Positions 35,079 to 44,700 of a stretch of DNA of 55,716 nucleotides are shown piece after piece; the first letter of the stretch is position 1; each line of letters starts with the position of its first letter. Below the pieces are notes generated by a model that worked only from the letters and a program-made list of their open reading frames with translations, had not been told where the DNA came from and ran no database searches. The stretch is from Acidobacteriota bacterium (GTDB lineage: Bacteria; Acidobacteriota; Terriglobia; Acidiferrales; UBA7541): contig DAHUXN010000021.1 of assembly GCA_027307115.1 (NCBI GenBank), forward strand, positions 1-55,716. Direction: 5' to 3'. The position numbers and the translations under genes were made by a program.

Positions 35079-36869
35079 ATGAAAAGTCTTATGCGTCTCC
35101 GTCCCAGTCTTCTGTTGCCCTGCCTACTGGCTCTCTGTTTTGCCGTCCCCGTTTTCGGCGCGGACAATCCCGTCATTTTCCCTCTTAGCGATGTCCATAC
35201 GGGAATGAAAGGCGTCGCCTACACCATTTTCACTGGCGACCAAGTCGAGAAAATGGATGTCACCGTTCTCGGCGTTCTCAAAAACGCCATGGGCCCGAAG
35301 CAGGACGTCATTCTCGTCGAACTTGCCGGCGCCGACGTCGCGAAGACTGGCGTCGTGGCGGGCATGAGCGGCAGCCCCGTTTATTTCGATGGCAAACTCG
35401 CAGGCGCCATTTCTCTTAAAATCGGCACCTTTACAAAAGACGCCATTGCCGGCGTCACGCCCATTCAAAACATGCTCGATGTCCAGAAGGCCATGGCCGC
35501 TCCTTCAGGCAACAGCAATGGCACTCCTGCCGCGTCACCTGTCGGCTTGCCATCGGAAGCTTTTCCCGAAAAGGTCGCTCTCGGCGGCGGAAAGTTCCTC
35601 GTTCCCATTGAAACGCCTCTCGTTTTCTCCGGCGTGATGCCCCAAACGCTCGCTCTTTTTGGCAGCCAATTACAGGCTTTCGGAATGAGCACGATGGCGG
35701 GCGGCACCACGGCCGCGCGTCCCGACGATGCGCAGCTTAAACCCGGCGACATGGTTGGCATGGAGTTGGTTTCCGGCGATCTCGCCCTAAACGCCGGATG
35801 CAGCGTTACTGCGATCATTGGCAACGAAGTCTTCGTTTGCGGCCATCCCCTTTTCGGCTTCGGTTCGGTCGCTTTGCCCATGACGCGCGGCCACGTAGTC
35901 ACGACGCTCGCTTCGTCCCTTGAGTCCACAAAAATTATGAATTCTGGCGGCCCTATCGGCACCATCACGGAAGATCGTGCGACTGCCGTCGTCGGCCGCC
36001 TCGGCGCATCCCCGAAGACGCTTCCCGTCGAAGTGAACGTCACCACTCCCACCGAACGGCGCCATTTTCATTTTAATGTGGTCCAGAATCCGAAGTTGAC
36101 ACCCCTGCTGGTCGCCCTTTCGGCTTTCAACGGCATCGTGTCCAACACCGCCTACACCGAGGGCACCACTCTGGAACTCAACGGCCAGATCGATCTCGCC
36201 GGCCACCCTCCTGTTCAACTTCGTGACATGTACCCTCCTACGGACGCTTCAGTTCCGGACGGTTACCAACTCGCCATCGCCGTGGCCTCCTCGTTCGCCC
36301 GTATTTACACCAATCCCTACGAGCAGCCCAAGATCGAAAAAGTCACCCTCAACGTGACCAGTCGTCCAGACAACCGCTGGGCCGCAATCGACGGCGCTTG
36401 GAGCAACAAAAGCGAAGCTCAGCCCGGCGAAACCATTCGCATCAAAGTGTTGTTGCGCCCTTATCGCGGCTCTCCCTTCATTCAGGAAGTCCCGCTAACC
36501 ATCCCTGCCCAGGCGGCCCGCGGCAATCTACAGATTCTTGTCAGCGATGCGTCCTCTCTCGATCGCATGCGCGAGCTTTTTCCTGGCGCGGGTGGGGAGC
36601 GCTTGCAGAGTCTTGACGAGTTGATCCGCGTCATCAACAGAGAACGGCAAAACGATCATCTGTACGTCACGCTGCTCCAGAATTCCCCGACCCTGCTAGT
36701 CGAGGACAAAGAGCTTCCCAATGTGCCTGCTTCAGCGGTCAATGTCCTCGATCAACATCGCGTTCCCGGCGGAGCCCAAATGCTCTTCCAGTCCGTCATC
36801 GGCGAGCATTCCGTCGGCATGAGTCAAGTCATCACCGGCCAGCAGTATCTTTCGATTACGATCAAGTGA
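35079..36869 (+). CDS. S55 (SpoIVB-type) peptidase domain protein, secreted
   Basis: Predicted 596-residue exported protein. The signal peptide (about 1-27) ends before ADNPVIFPLSDVHTGMKG. The S55 catalytic features are present: Ser in GMSGSPVYFDG (about 99) and a His in CGHPLFGFGSV (about 254). There is no PDZ domain where SpoIVB has one. A C-terminal beta-rich region follows (about 370-596, including VTLNVTSRPDN and GETIRIKVLLRPY). I prefer the ATG at 35079 because it begins the signal peptide. It probably cleaves an envelope protein. Its stop overlaps the next gene as GTGA, so the beta-propeller protein may be its partner. Confidence 0.85.
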   Translation: MKSLMRLRPSLLLPCLLALCFAVPVFGADNPVIFPLSDVHTGMKGVAYTIFTGDQVEKMDVTVLGVLKNAMGPKQDVILVELAGADVAKTGVVAGMSGSPVYFDGKLAGAISLKIGTFTKDAIAGVTPIQNMLDVQKAMAAPSGNSNGTPAASPVGLPSEAFPEKVALGGGKFLVPIETPLVFSGVMPQTLALFGSQLQAFGMSTMAGGTTAARPDDAQLKPGDMVGMELVSGDLALNAGCSVTAIIGNEVFVCGHPLFGFGSVALPMTRGHVVTTLASSLESTKIMNSGGPIGTITEDRATAVVGRLGASPKTLPVEVNVTTPTERRHFHFNVVQNPKLTPLLVALSAFNGIVSNTAYTEGTTLELNGQIDLAGHPPVQLRDMYPPTDASVPDGYQLAIAVASSFARIYTNPYEQPKIEKVTLNVTSRPDNRWAAIDGAWSNKSEAQPGETIRIKVLLRPYRGSPFIQEVPLTIPAQAARGNLQILVSDASSLDRMRELFPGAGGERLQSLDELIRVINRERQNDHLYVTLLQNSPTLLVEDKELPNVPASAVNVLDQHRVPGGAQMLFQSVIGEHSVGMSQVITGQQYLSITIK

Positions 36870-39250
36870 ATTCAGCGAACAACCCGGTAAATAAAAAGAT
36901 TGCGAGACACCTGATGCGGCGAGCCATACTCGTTTCGATTCTCTCTGTGGCCTTGTTTGGGGCGGTTGCGGCGCGCGCCGAGCACACGCGCTTCTGGGAA
37001 CAGTCCAGTTTCACGGAATTCGAAAAAGGCACGCACAAAGGTGTCGCCCTCCGCAGCGACGGCACCCTGATACCCGCGCCGGAATTCAAGTCCTTTGCCG
37101 ATCCCAACCTCGCGTATCTCTGGGCATTGGCCGTGGATTCTCATGGCCGCGTATACGCCGCGGGAGGCTCTGATGCCAAGGTTCTTCGCCTCGACGCCTC
37201 CGGCAAGCCTGCCACCGTTTTCGAGTCAACCGAGCTTACAGCTCAAGCCCTCGCGATCGACAAGCAAGACAACGTCTACGTCGCAACCTCGCCTGACGGC
37301 AAAGTTTACAAAATCACTCCTGATGGAAAACACACCGTCTTCTTCGATCCCAAAACCAAATACATCTGGGCGCTCGCGTTTGATTCCGCAGGCACGCTCT
37401 TCGTCGCCACCGGCGACAAAGGAGAGGTTTTCGCTGTCGGCCCGGATGGCACAGGCAAACTTTTCTTCAAGAGCGATGAAAGTCATGCCCGTTCCCTCGC
37501 CTTCGACCACGATGGCAACCTGCTCGTCGGCACCGACCCCAGCGGCTTGATAATTCGCGTCCCGTTTCACGCAGCCAGCGCTTCCGCTCTTCCACAAGCC
37601 GGCAAAGCCTTCGTCATCTATGAAACCAACAAAAAGGAAGTCACCGCCCTCGCCGCGGACTCCTCCGGCAATATCTATGCTGCTGCCGTGGGAAACAAAG
37701 CGCCCAGGCAGCCGCAAATAGGCGTTAATCCGGCCGCAGCCCAGCAGCTTGCCGCTGCCTTTCAAGCCGCCGCAGCTCGCTCCGCTGCCGCCGCCACTCC
37801 GCAGTCTTCAGTGGTCGGCGCGCCCGCTGCCACCCCTATGATTTTTCCGCAATTCCCCAGCGCCACTGGAGGAAGCGAAGTCTATCGCATTGCCCCGGAC
37901 GGCTCGCCGGAATCGCTGTGGTCATCGCCGCAAGACGTGGTCTATGCCCTCGGCTTCTCGCCCGAAAATCATCTTCTGCTCGGCACGGGAAATCACGGCG
38001 AAGTCATCGAACTCACTGACAATCAAATGTTCTCTTCGCTCGCCAGCGCCGACGCTTCTCAAGTCACCTCCCTCGCCACAGGACCCGGCCATAAGGTCTA
38101 TGTCGCGACAGCGAATCCCGGCAAGATCTTTACCCTCGGCCCTGAATATGCCTCGGAAGGCACGTTTGAATCCGATCCCTTTGACGCGAAAATCTATTCC
38201 CGCTGGGGTCGTCTGACATGGTGGGGCGAACATGACGGCGCAGCAGGAAAAGTTGAATTTTACGTTCGCTCCGGCAACACTTCGGACCCCGACGATTACT
38301 GGAGCCCCTGGTCCGGTCCCTTTTCCGACGCCTCCGGAAACAACGTCCAATGTCCCCCGGCGCGTTTTGTGCAGTGGAAGGCTGTCTTCCACATTGCCGC
38401 CCCGCGCAGCGTCGGCCAGGATGCACACCAGCAGCAGCCTACCCTTTCTTGGGTGAAGCTTGCCTATCTTCGCAATAACGTCGCGCCCGTGATTGATGGC
38501 ATTGTTGTCGAGGAGCCCGGTCTCCGTGCGCAAGGATTTTCCGCCGGCGGTGCGGGGCCCCAGCAGTCTCCCTCGGTCGTCCCGCTTCGCGTCCCTGAAA
38601 CTCATGAAGATGGCGAAACGAATTTTTCCAGCGTCACCGAATTTCAACAGCAGCACGCGCCGCGTTTCACTCCTCCTCCTCAGGGATTTTCCGCCAAGGG
38701 CTACCAGACAGCCGTTTGGACAGCGCACGACGAAAATGACGACGAACTCACTTTTTCGCTTTACTATCGCGGCCAGGGTGAAAAAGAGTGGAAGCTTCTG
38801 AAAGACGACATCCACGAGGATTTCTATTCCTGGGACACCAACTTAATGCCCGATGGCGCCTACTACTTGAAGCTCGTCGCCTCCGACAGCGCATCGAATC
38901 CTGCTGGACAAGCGCTCACCACGGATCGCATCAGTGATCGCTTTCAGGTGGACAACACTCCGCCGTCCGTCGAGAATCTGCGGGCTCAGCCATCCGGCAA
39001 CGAATGGCATCTGCGTTTCACTGCGCGCGACGCGGCCAGCGACATCGCTCGTAGCTCTTACAGCATCGACGCTCACCACTGGCAATCCGTCTTCCCCGAA
39101 AGTCAACTTACCGACGCGCCCGTCGAGAATTATGATGTCGTTCTTCACGATCTCAAGCCCGGCGAGCACACCGTGGCCGTGCAGGTCTTCGACCAGTTCG
39201 AAAACTCCGCCGCCTCCAAAGTCACCTTTACCGTCCCGCCCGCTCGCTAG
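36866..39250 (+). CDS. Secreted beta-propeller protein with Ig-like C-terminus
   Basis: Predicted 794-residue exported protein. A GTG at 36866 overlaps the peptidase stop, while an ATG at 36914 begins a clean signal peptide (MRRAILVSILSVALFGAVAARA) and may be the true start. Residues about 70-430 hold NHL/SMP-30-like blades with the recurring pattern ALAxDxxGNxYVAT and GKVYKITPDG. An Ala/Gln-rich insert lies at about 290-325. The C-terminal half has jelly-roll and Ig/fibronectin-like pieces (WSPWSGPF, DNTPPSVENLRAQ, KPGEHTVAVQVFDQFENSA). It probably binds a ligand or scaffolds proteins in the periplasm or at the surface. Confidence 0.82.
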   Translation: MNSANNPVNKKIARHLMRRAILVSILSVALFGAVAARAEHTRFWEQSSFTEFEKGTHKGVALRSDGTLIPAPEFKSFADPNLAYLWALAVDSHGRVYAAGGSDAKVLRLDASGKPATVFESTELTAQALAIDKQDNVYVATSPDGKVYKITPDGKHTVFFDPKTKYIWALAFDSAGTLFVATGDKGEVFAVGPDGTGKLFFKSDESHARSLAFDHDGNLLVGTDPSGLIIRVPFHAASASALPQAGKAFVIYETNKKEVTALAADSSGNIYAAAVGNKAPRQPQIGVNPAAAQQLAAAFQAAAARSAAAATPQSSVVGAPAATPMIFPQFPSATGGSEVYRIAPDGSPESLWSSPQDVVYALGFSPENHLLLGTGNHGEVIELTDNQMFSSLASADASQVTSLATGPGHKVYVATANPGKIFTLGPEYASEGTFESDPFDAKIYSRWGRLTWWGEHDGAAGKVEFYVRSGNTSDPDDYWSPWSGPFSDASGNNVQCPPARFVQWKAVFHIAAPRSVGQDAHQQQPTLSWVKLAYLRNNVAPVIDGIVVEEPGLRAQGFSAGGAGPQQSPSVVPLRVPETHEDGETNFSSVTEFQQQHAPRFTPPPQGFSAKGYQTAVWTAHDENDDELTFSLYYRGQGEKEWKLLKDDIHEDFYSWDTNLMPDGAYYLKLVASDSASNPAGQALTTDRISDRFQVDNTPPSVENLRAQPSGNEWHLRFTARDAASDIARSSYSIDAHHWQSVFPESQLTDAPVENYDVVLHDLKPGEHTVAVQVFDQFENSAASKVTFTVPPAR

Positions 39251-39288
39251 TGCATCTCTTCGGCCCGTCGGATCGTTCCGTGTAGGGA

Positions 39289-39302
39289 GGGGGTTAACCC
39301 CC
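39289..39302. repeat. Palindrome GGGGGTTAACCCCC
   Basis: Perfect 14-base palindrome, 39 bases after the propeller gene stop. It has the same style (G-run, TTAA/TAAA-type centre, C-run) as the hairpins at 49097, 52496 and 55667. Confidence 0.6.
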
Positions 39303-39352
39303 GCCCGCCGTTTGGTCCGACACGGTTCGTCGCGGCCGTCTGTCTTTGGTAG

Positions 39353-39375
39353 GGCCCGATCGGACTTATCGGGCC
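39353..39375. repeat. Hairpin GGCCCGAT / ATCGGGCC
   Basis: Eight-pair stem (39353-39360 with 39368-39375) around a seven-base loop. No U-run follows on either strand, so it is not a classical terminator. Confidence 0.6.
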
Positions 39376-39377
39376 GA

Positions 39378-39396
39378 TGCCGTCCTCCGGACGGCA
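39378..39396. repeat. Hairpin TGCCGTCC / GGACGGCA
   Basis: Eight-pair stem with a three-base loop (TCC), two bases after the previous hairpin. Together the two form a compact double stem-loop of the kind seen in REP-type intergenic repeats. Confidence 0.6.
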
Positions 39397-39627
39397 CATG
39401 GGTTTTGTCTAGGGTTGGCCCGAGCCATAAAAAAGCGGAGCCAGATGATGCATTCGTGCTGATTAATGTGAAGTTGAATCACAAGAATCCGCGCACTTTC
39501 GATAATTATTTTGGGTGAAGAATGACAAAGAAAGTTCGGATGATGGCTGCTACCCTGCCAAAATTAGGACACCACCAGTTTTCTTCGCTGGTTCGCTCCG
39601 CTCCTCAAATATGCAATAATTCTAAGC

Positions 39628-40620
39628 ATGACAACCGCGCAGACGGAACGAACCGCCGAGACGCCAGCGCCAAATCTCCAAGCCATCCGGTCGGCCCACG
39701 CGCGCATTCGCCCGCAAATTCATCGCACTCCGGTATTCACTTCGGAATCCATCGACCATATGACTGGCGCGCACCTATTTTTCAAATGCGAGAATTTGCA
39801 GAAAACCGGCTCGTTTAAATTCCGCGGCGCTACTAACGCCGTTCTCTCGCTTACCGACGAAGAAGCCAAGCGCGGCGTCGTCACTGTTTCTTCGGGAAAT
39901 CATGCCGCAGCCATTTCGCTCGCCGCCCGGCGTCGCGGCATCCCCGCGTGGATCGTCATGCCAGGTAACGCCCCGCGCGCCAAGCGTCAAGCCGTCGAGT
40001 CCTACGGCGGCCGCGTAACCGAGTGCGAATATAGCGTCGCGTCGCGCGACGCCGCCTGCAAAATCCTGCAGGAAAAAACGGGCGCCGTGCTGATTCATCC
40101 TTACAACAATCCGCAAGTCATCGCCGGCCAGGGCACAGCCGCTGTCGAATTGCTCGAAGACGTTCCCGATCTCGACGTCATCATTACGCCAGTCAGCGGC
40201 GGCGGTCTCCTTAGCGGTACTTCCATCGCCGCGAAATCGATGCGCCCGCAAATTCGCGTGATTGGCGCTGAACCGAAAAATGCCGACGATGCTTACCGCT
40301 CCTTCGCCTCTGGCAAAATCGAGCCCGCGTCCAAGACAGAGACAATCGCCGACGGCCTTCGCGCCACTCTCTGCCCCCTTACATTTTCGATCCTCCGCCA
40401 ACACGTTGACGAAATCGCTCTCGTCACCGAGGAAGAAATTCTCGCCGCCATGCGCACTCTGTGGGAACGCCTCAAACTCATCGTCGAACCTTCCGGAGCC
40501 GTTTCCGCCGCCATTGCCATCCACAAAAAATTCCCAGTCGAAGGGAAGCGCATCGGCATCATTCTCTCCGGCGGAAATCTCGACCTCGACCAAATCCCCT
40601 TCGTTCGCGCCTCGCAATAG
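39628..40620 (+). CDS. PLP-dependent threonine dehydratase/serine racemase-like enzyme
   Basis: Fold-type II PLP enzyme of 330 residues. The Schiff-base Lys is in KTGSFKFRG (about 61), the VSSGNHAAA loop is at about 87-95, PVSGGGLLSG binds the PLP phosphate, and LIVEPSGAVSAA closes the site. The tight match to the serine racemase/threo-3-hydroxyaspartate lyase subgroup leaves the substrate (Thr, Ser or hydroxyaspartate) open. It is longer at the N-terminus than the paralogue at 8614-9600 and shares its motifs, but not its neighbours. Confidence 0.87.
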   Translation: MTTAQTERTAETPAPNLQAIRSAHARIRPQIHRTPVFTSESIDHMTGAHLFFKCENLQKTGSFKFRGATNAVLSLTDEEAKRGVVTVSSGNHAAAISLAARRRGIPAWIVMPGNAPRAKRQAVESYGGRVTECEYSVASRDAACKILQEKTGAVLIHPYNNPQVIAGQGTAAVELLEDVPDLDVIITPVSGGGLLSGTSIAAKSMRPQIRVIGAEPKNADDAYRSFASGKIEPASKTETIADGLRATLCPLTFSILRQHVDEIALVTEEEILAAMRTLWERLKLIVEPSGAVSAAIAIHKKFPVEGKRIGIILSGGNLDLDQIPFVRASQ

Positions 40621-40804
40621 AATTTTTCTGCTGTTGCATCCTGCAAATTTGCTTGGATGGTTTGCAAAACAAAATCTCGCGGCTCTGGTCTAGTGCGAAC
40701 CGAAAGCCCAGCTTTCTTCTGCTTGGCTTGGTTTTCTGCAAGGCGAGGAATTGCTTTTGTCGTGGCCAGGAAAATGACCAGAAAAAGTCTAAATCGCCGG
40801 CGCT

Positions 40805-41182
40805 CTACTCTTCCAGCGCCTTCCAATCCGTCGGCGGAAATGAGATATGCCAAAACCCCGGAGCCGCTGTGTCGAATTCCACCGGAACCAGAAATCCTCC
40901 GTGAATCACGTTCGGCGTCCGAGTCACCCGGCAGCCCACGCGTTGGCGCGAACCTTTGTGCTCCAGGATGAACCGCGCATTCGTGGGGAAGCTTTCGGGG
41001 CATGCGAGTAGCGCCCCATGGTCATTCACATCCGCAGTTTGTGCCTCGATTGTTTCCGGTTTACCTGGAATCCTAACGTGCAGTTTCACAGGGACGCGAA
41101 GCCGCACACGTTGGCTGCGTCTCCGTTCCTCGTGCGGCGCGACTTGCGCTCCCTCATCCTTCGCCGGATCCTCGCGACTCAT
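40805..41182 (-). CDS. PilZ domain protein
   Basis: Predicted 125-residue stand-alone PilZ protein. The c-di-GMP-binding signature is visible as ERRRSQRVRLRVPV (RxxxR, about 18-24) and DVNDHGALLACPESF (a degenerate D/NxSxxG, with His in place of Ser). Having only one changed residue suggests that binding may be retained but weakened. It is followed upstream on the same strand by a second PilZ-like gene, about 73 bases away. Confidence 0.8.
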   Translation of the reverse strand: MSREDPAKDEGAQVAPHEERRRSQRVRLRVPVKLHVRIPGKPETIEAQTADVNDHGALLACPESFPTNARFILEHKGSRQRVGCRVTRTPNVIHGGFLVPVEFDTAAPGFWHISFPPTDWKALEE

Positions 41183-41255
41183 CGTCGCAACTCTCCCGCA
41201 AAGTTTGATTCACTGATCAGGGGGAACTTCGTGCCTCGAAATCTGCGGCGTGCCT

Positions 41256-41561
41256 CTACAGTTCTAAACCCCAGAAGTCCATTTTCGGCTGAACTAATTC
41301 CACTCCGAGCTCCCAACCGTCCACTCGCCTGTTTCCTGTGTAAACAACCACCGCGCCGATCGACTGTCGGTTTGCCAGGTTCGTCACCTTCAGACGCTGC
41401 TCCAGCGGCATTGCATGCGGAGACACCAATAGGCACCCGTAGTAGTTCACCACCCGCGTGTGCGCGTGCTCCTGGTGCGGCGCCTTCGCCTTGCTCTCCA
41501 CCCATTCAATAGCCAGTGGGACGCGCGAATTCATCCGCGGTCCTCGCCGCTTAGCCCGCAT
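41256..41561 (-). CDS. Second small PilZ-like protein
   Basis: Predicted 101-residue protein from the ATG at 41561; the frame stays open 22 codons further. It has the PilZ beta-barrel layout: RVPLAIEW, then TRVVNYYGCLLVSP in place of the D/NxSxxG loop, and VTNLANRQSIGAVVVYTGN. The key Ser and one Arg are missing, so c-di-GMP binding is doubtful. It is probably a partner or a degenerate paralogue of the PilZ protein next to it. Confidence 0.65.
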   Translation of the reverse strand: MRAKRRGPRMNSRVPLAIEWVESKAKAPHQEHAHTRVVNYYGCLLVSPHAMPLEQRLKVTNLANRQSIGAVVVYTGNRRVDGWELGVELVQPKMDFWGLEL

Positions 41562-41779
41562 TTTTGATTCCAGTGATGGTTCTTGACGAAATGGCAACCT
41601 GTTGGGCACCGGGCAGGATCCTCGCACATTTCTAACCGCTTACATATCAACGTACTAAAGAAAAAACAGAACAGGAGCAATTATGCAATGAGGCAATACT
41701 AGTACCCCTGATTGCCCCAGTCAATAGTACTCAAATGCGGTTCGCATTCACTTCAATTCGTTCCGTTTCGGGAATCCGC

Positions 41780-44700
41780 TCAGTTCTCAGCGGTGCGTTT
41801 CGCGTGCGGCGCCAACAGCGGCTGGTCCAATCTCACTCCCTGTTCCACAAAACTCTTCCCCGGTCCCTTGCCCAGCCACCTCTGCAACGAATCCATGTAG
41901 GTGTAAAAGACTGGCGTCAAGTACAGCGTCACCACCTGCGCGAAAATCAAGCCGCCAACCACCGATACGCCCAGAGGCCGTCGCGAGTTTGCTCCTGCTC
42001 CAAATCCGATCGCGATGGGCAAAGTGCCCATAATTGCCGCCATCGTTGTCATCATAATTGGCCGGAATCGTATCAAGCATCCCTGCATGGCCGCTTCGGC
42101 CGCCGTGTGGTTTCCGCTTCGCTCCAGTTCCAGCGCGAAGTCCACCATCATGATTGCGTTTTTCTTCACAATACCGATCAGCATGATGATTCCCACAAAC
42201 CCGAACAAATCGAGCTGCATTCCAAATGCAAGCAACGTCAGCAACGCTCCAAACGCTGCCGCCGGCAACCCGGAAAGAATCGTCAGCGGATGAATAAAGC
42301 TCTCGTACAAAACCCCCAACACGATATAAATCACCAGAATCGCCATCACCAGCAGCATGCCCAATCCCTTCAGGGACTGCTGAAAGGCCTGCGCGGTTCC
42401 CTGGAAACTTGTGTTGATCGTCAGCGGCAACGTCTGCGCCGCTAATTTCTGAATTTCGTCTACTCCCTGTCCCAGCGAAACGCCCGGCAACAAGTCGAAC
42501 GAAATCGTCACTGACGGAAGCTGTCCCATATGATTTACCGTCAGCGGTCCCAGGCTTGTCGTCAAGCTCGCCACCGAGTTGAGCGGTACAAGCCGTCCAT
42601 TCGACGACCGCACATACAGATAAGAAAGCATCTGCGGATCGAGCTGGTATTGCGGCTCGAGCTCCATGATTACCCAGTATTCGTTGTTCGGCGCGTAAAT
42701 CGTCGAGATCTGCCGTTGGCCATAGGCCGTGAACAACGCGTTTTCGATTTGTTGCGGTGACACGCCCACCACCTGCGCTTTATCCCGGTCAATCTTCACG
42801 TTGACTTGCGGGCTTTTGATTTGCAGGTCCGTCGTTACATTCTGCAATCCCGGCAATTGCTTCATCTTGTCGCTCAAAATTTGCGCATACTTGTAGAGCT
42901 GATCCGTTTGCGGGCTCACTAGCGTGTATTGATACTGGCTTTTCGTTTGTTGCCCGCCGATTCGAATCGGCGGCGGATTTTGCAGAAACACTCGCAGTCC
43001 CGGGATTGTGTTGAGTTTCGGCTGCATTTCCGCCATGACGTCCGGAATCGTCATGTGATGCTCGAATAACGGCCGGACCGCATGCAGCAGCGAACCAATC
43101 ACAGCAACGTGCCCGACTCTTGCGTCCCAGTCGTTGTAAGTCGCGCTCGTTGTCAGCGGGCGGTCGGAAGGATCCTTCAGGTGATCATAAAACCGCCCGA
43201 TGTTCAGCCCTTGCCCGCCCTGGCTTATGCTCGAGAAGAATTGCATCGTGTTGGGGTCGGCCCAAACGATCTTGTTCAGCACCTCCTGGTGCGCCGCCAT
43301 CGCATCAAACGAAATTCCTTGATTCGCCTCCGCGAAGCCAATCACTTCCGACTGATCCTCGTCGGGTAAAAATCCCTTCGGAATCACCCAGAATTCCCAA
43401 GCCGTGCCCGCCAGCAAAAGCACGCCAATCACCATGACCGTCACGCGATGCCTCATCGACCATCGCAGCGACACTTCGTACGAACGCAGCATTCCGGTGA
43501 ACATCCGTTCCAACGCGTTGTACATTCGTCCGTGCTTTTCGCCGATGTGCGGTTTCAGGAACCGGCTGCACAACATGGGCGTCAACGTCAGCGACACAAG
43601 GCCGGAAACCAGAATCGCCGAAATGATGACCACCGCGAATTCATGCAGCAACCGTCCCAAAATTCCGCCCATAAAAAAAACGGGCAGGAAAACAGCGGCC
43701 AGCGAGCATGTCATCGACACAATCGTGAATCCAATTTCGCGCGAGCCGCTCAGGGACGCTTCCAGCACTCCTTCGCCATGCTCCATGTGTCGCACGATGT
43801 TTTCCAGCATCACGATGGCATCATCGACGACGAAACCCACCGACAGCGTCAATGCCAGCAACGATAAATTGTCCACCGTGTAGTCCAGCAGATACATCAC
43901 CGCGAACGTGCCGATGATCGACATCGGCAGCGCCATGCTCGGAATAATCGTGGCCGAAGCGTTTCGCAGGAAAAGAAAAATCACCAGCACCACCAGAATG
44001 ACCGCCAGCAACAGGCTGAACTTAACGTCGTTCACCGACTCTTTGATCGATATCGACCGATCGTGCTCGATCGACATTTCCATCGCGGGCGGCATGATCG
44101 CGCGAAAGCTCGGCAACACCTTTCGAATCGCATTGACGATCTCGATGGTATTCGTCCCAGGCTGCCGTTGGATGGCCAGGATGATTCCGGGTTTTGTGTT
44201 GATCCAGTTCGCCAGTTTCGTGTTCTGTACGCTGTCGTACACTTTCCCCAGTTCATCCAACCGCACCGGCGAGCCGTTCCGGTAGGCCACAATCATCTGG
44301 CGGTACATCGCCGCGTCCGTCATTTGGCCGTTGGCTTGAACGGTGAACGCCTTATGTGCTCCGTACAGCGTTCCCGTCGGCAAATTCACATTCGCGTTTT
44401 GAATCGCGGCGGCAACTTCGTCGATTCCAATCTGTCTGCTCGCCAATTCCTTCGGATCAAGTTGAATCCGCACTGCGTATTTCATCGACCCGAACACCGA
44501 CACCTGCGCCACGCCGCTGATCATCGATATTTGTTGTCCCAGCAGCGTCTCCGCGTACTCGTCCACCTCGGATAACGGCAGCGTTGGAGAGGTCACGGCC
44601 AGGAAGAAAATCGGCGAGTCCGCCGGATTTACTTTTCTGAACGTCGGCGGTGTCGGCATATTCGGCGGCAACTGGTTCGCCGCGGCCGTAATCGCCGTCT

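Larger units (their letters stand above)
39251..39627. other. Intergenic spacer with GC-rich palindromes
   Basis: No gene is evident in these 377 bases. The first 150 contain three strong hairpins (annotated separately at 39289, 39353 and 39378). The rest is AT-richer and leads to the start of the PLP dehydratase gene at 39628. A short frame at 39522-39818 overlaps the start of that gene and shows no protein motif. Confidence 0.5.

Noticed and set aside
37922-38815. 297-codon reverse frame opposite the propeller gene
   Set aside because: Antisense shadow without ribosome binding site or motif.
39775-40617. 280-codon reverse frame opposite the PLP dehydratase
   Set aside because: Antisense to a clear family member; it has an Asp/Gly-rich composition with no domain.
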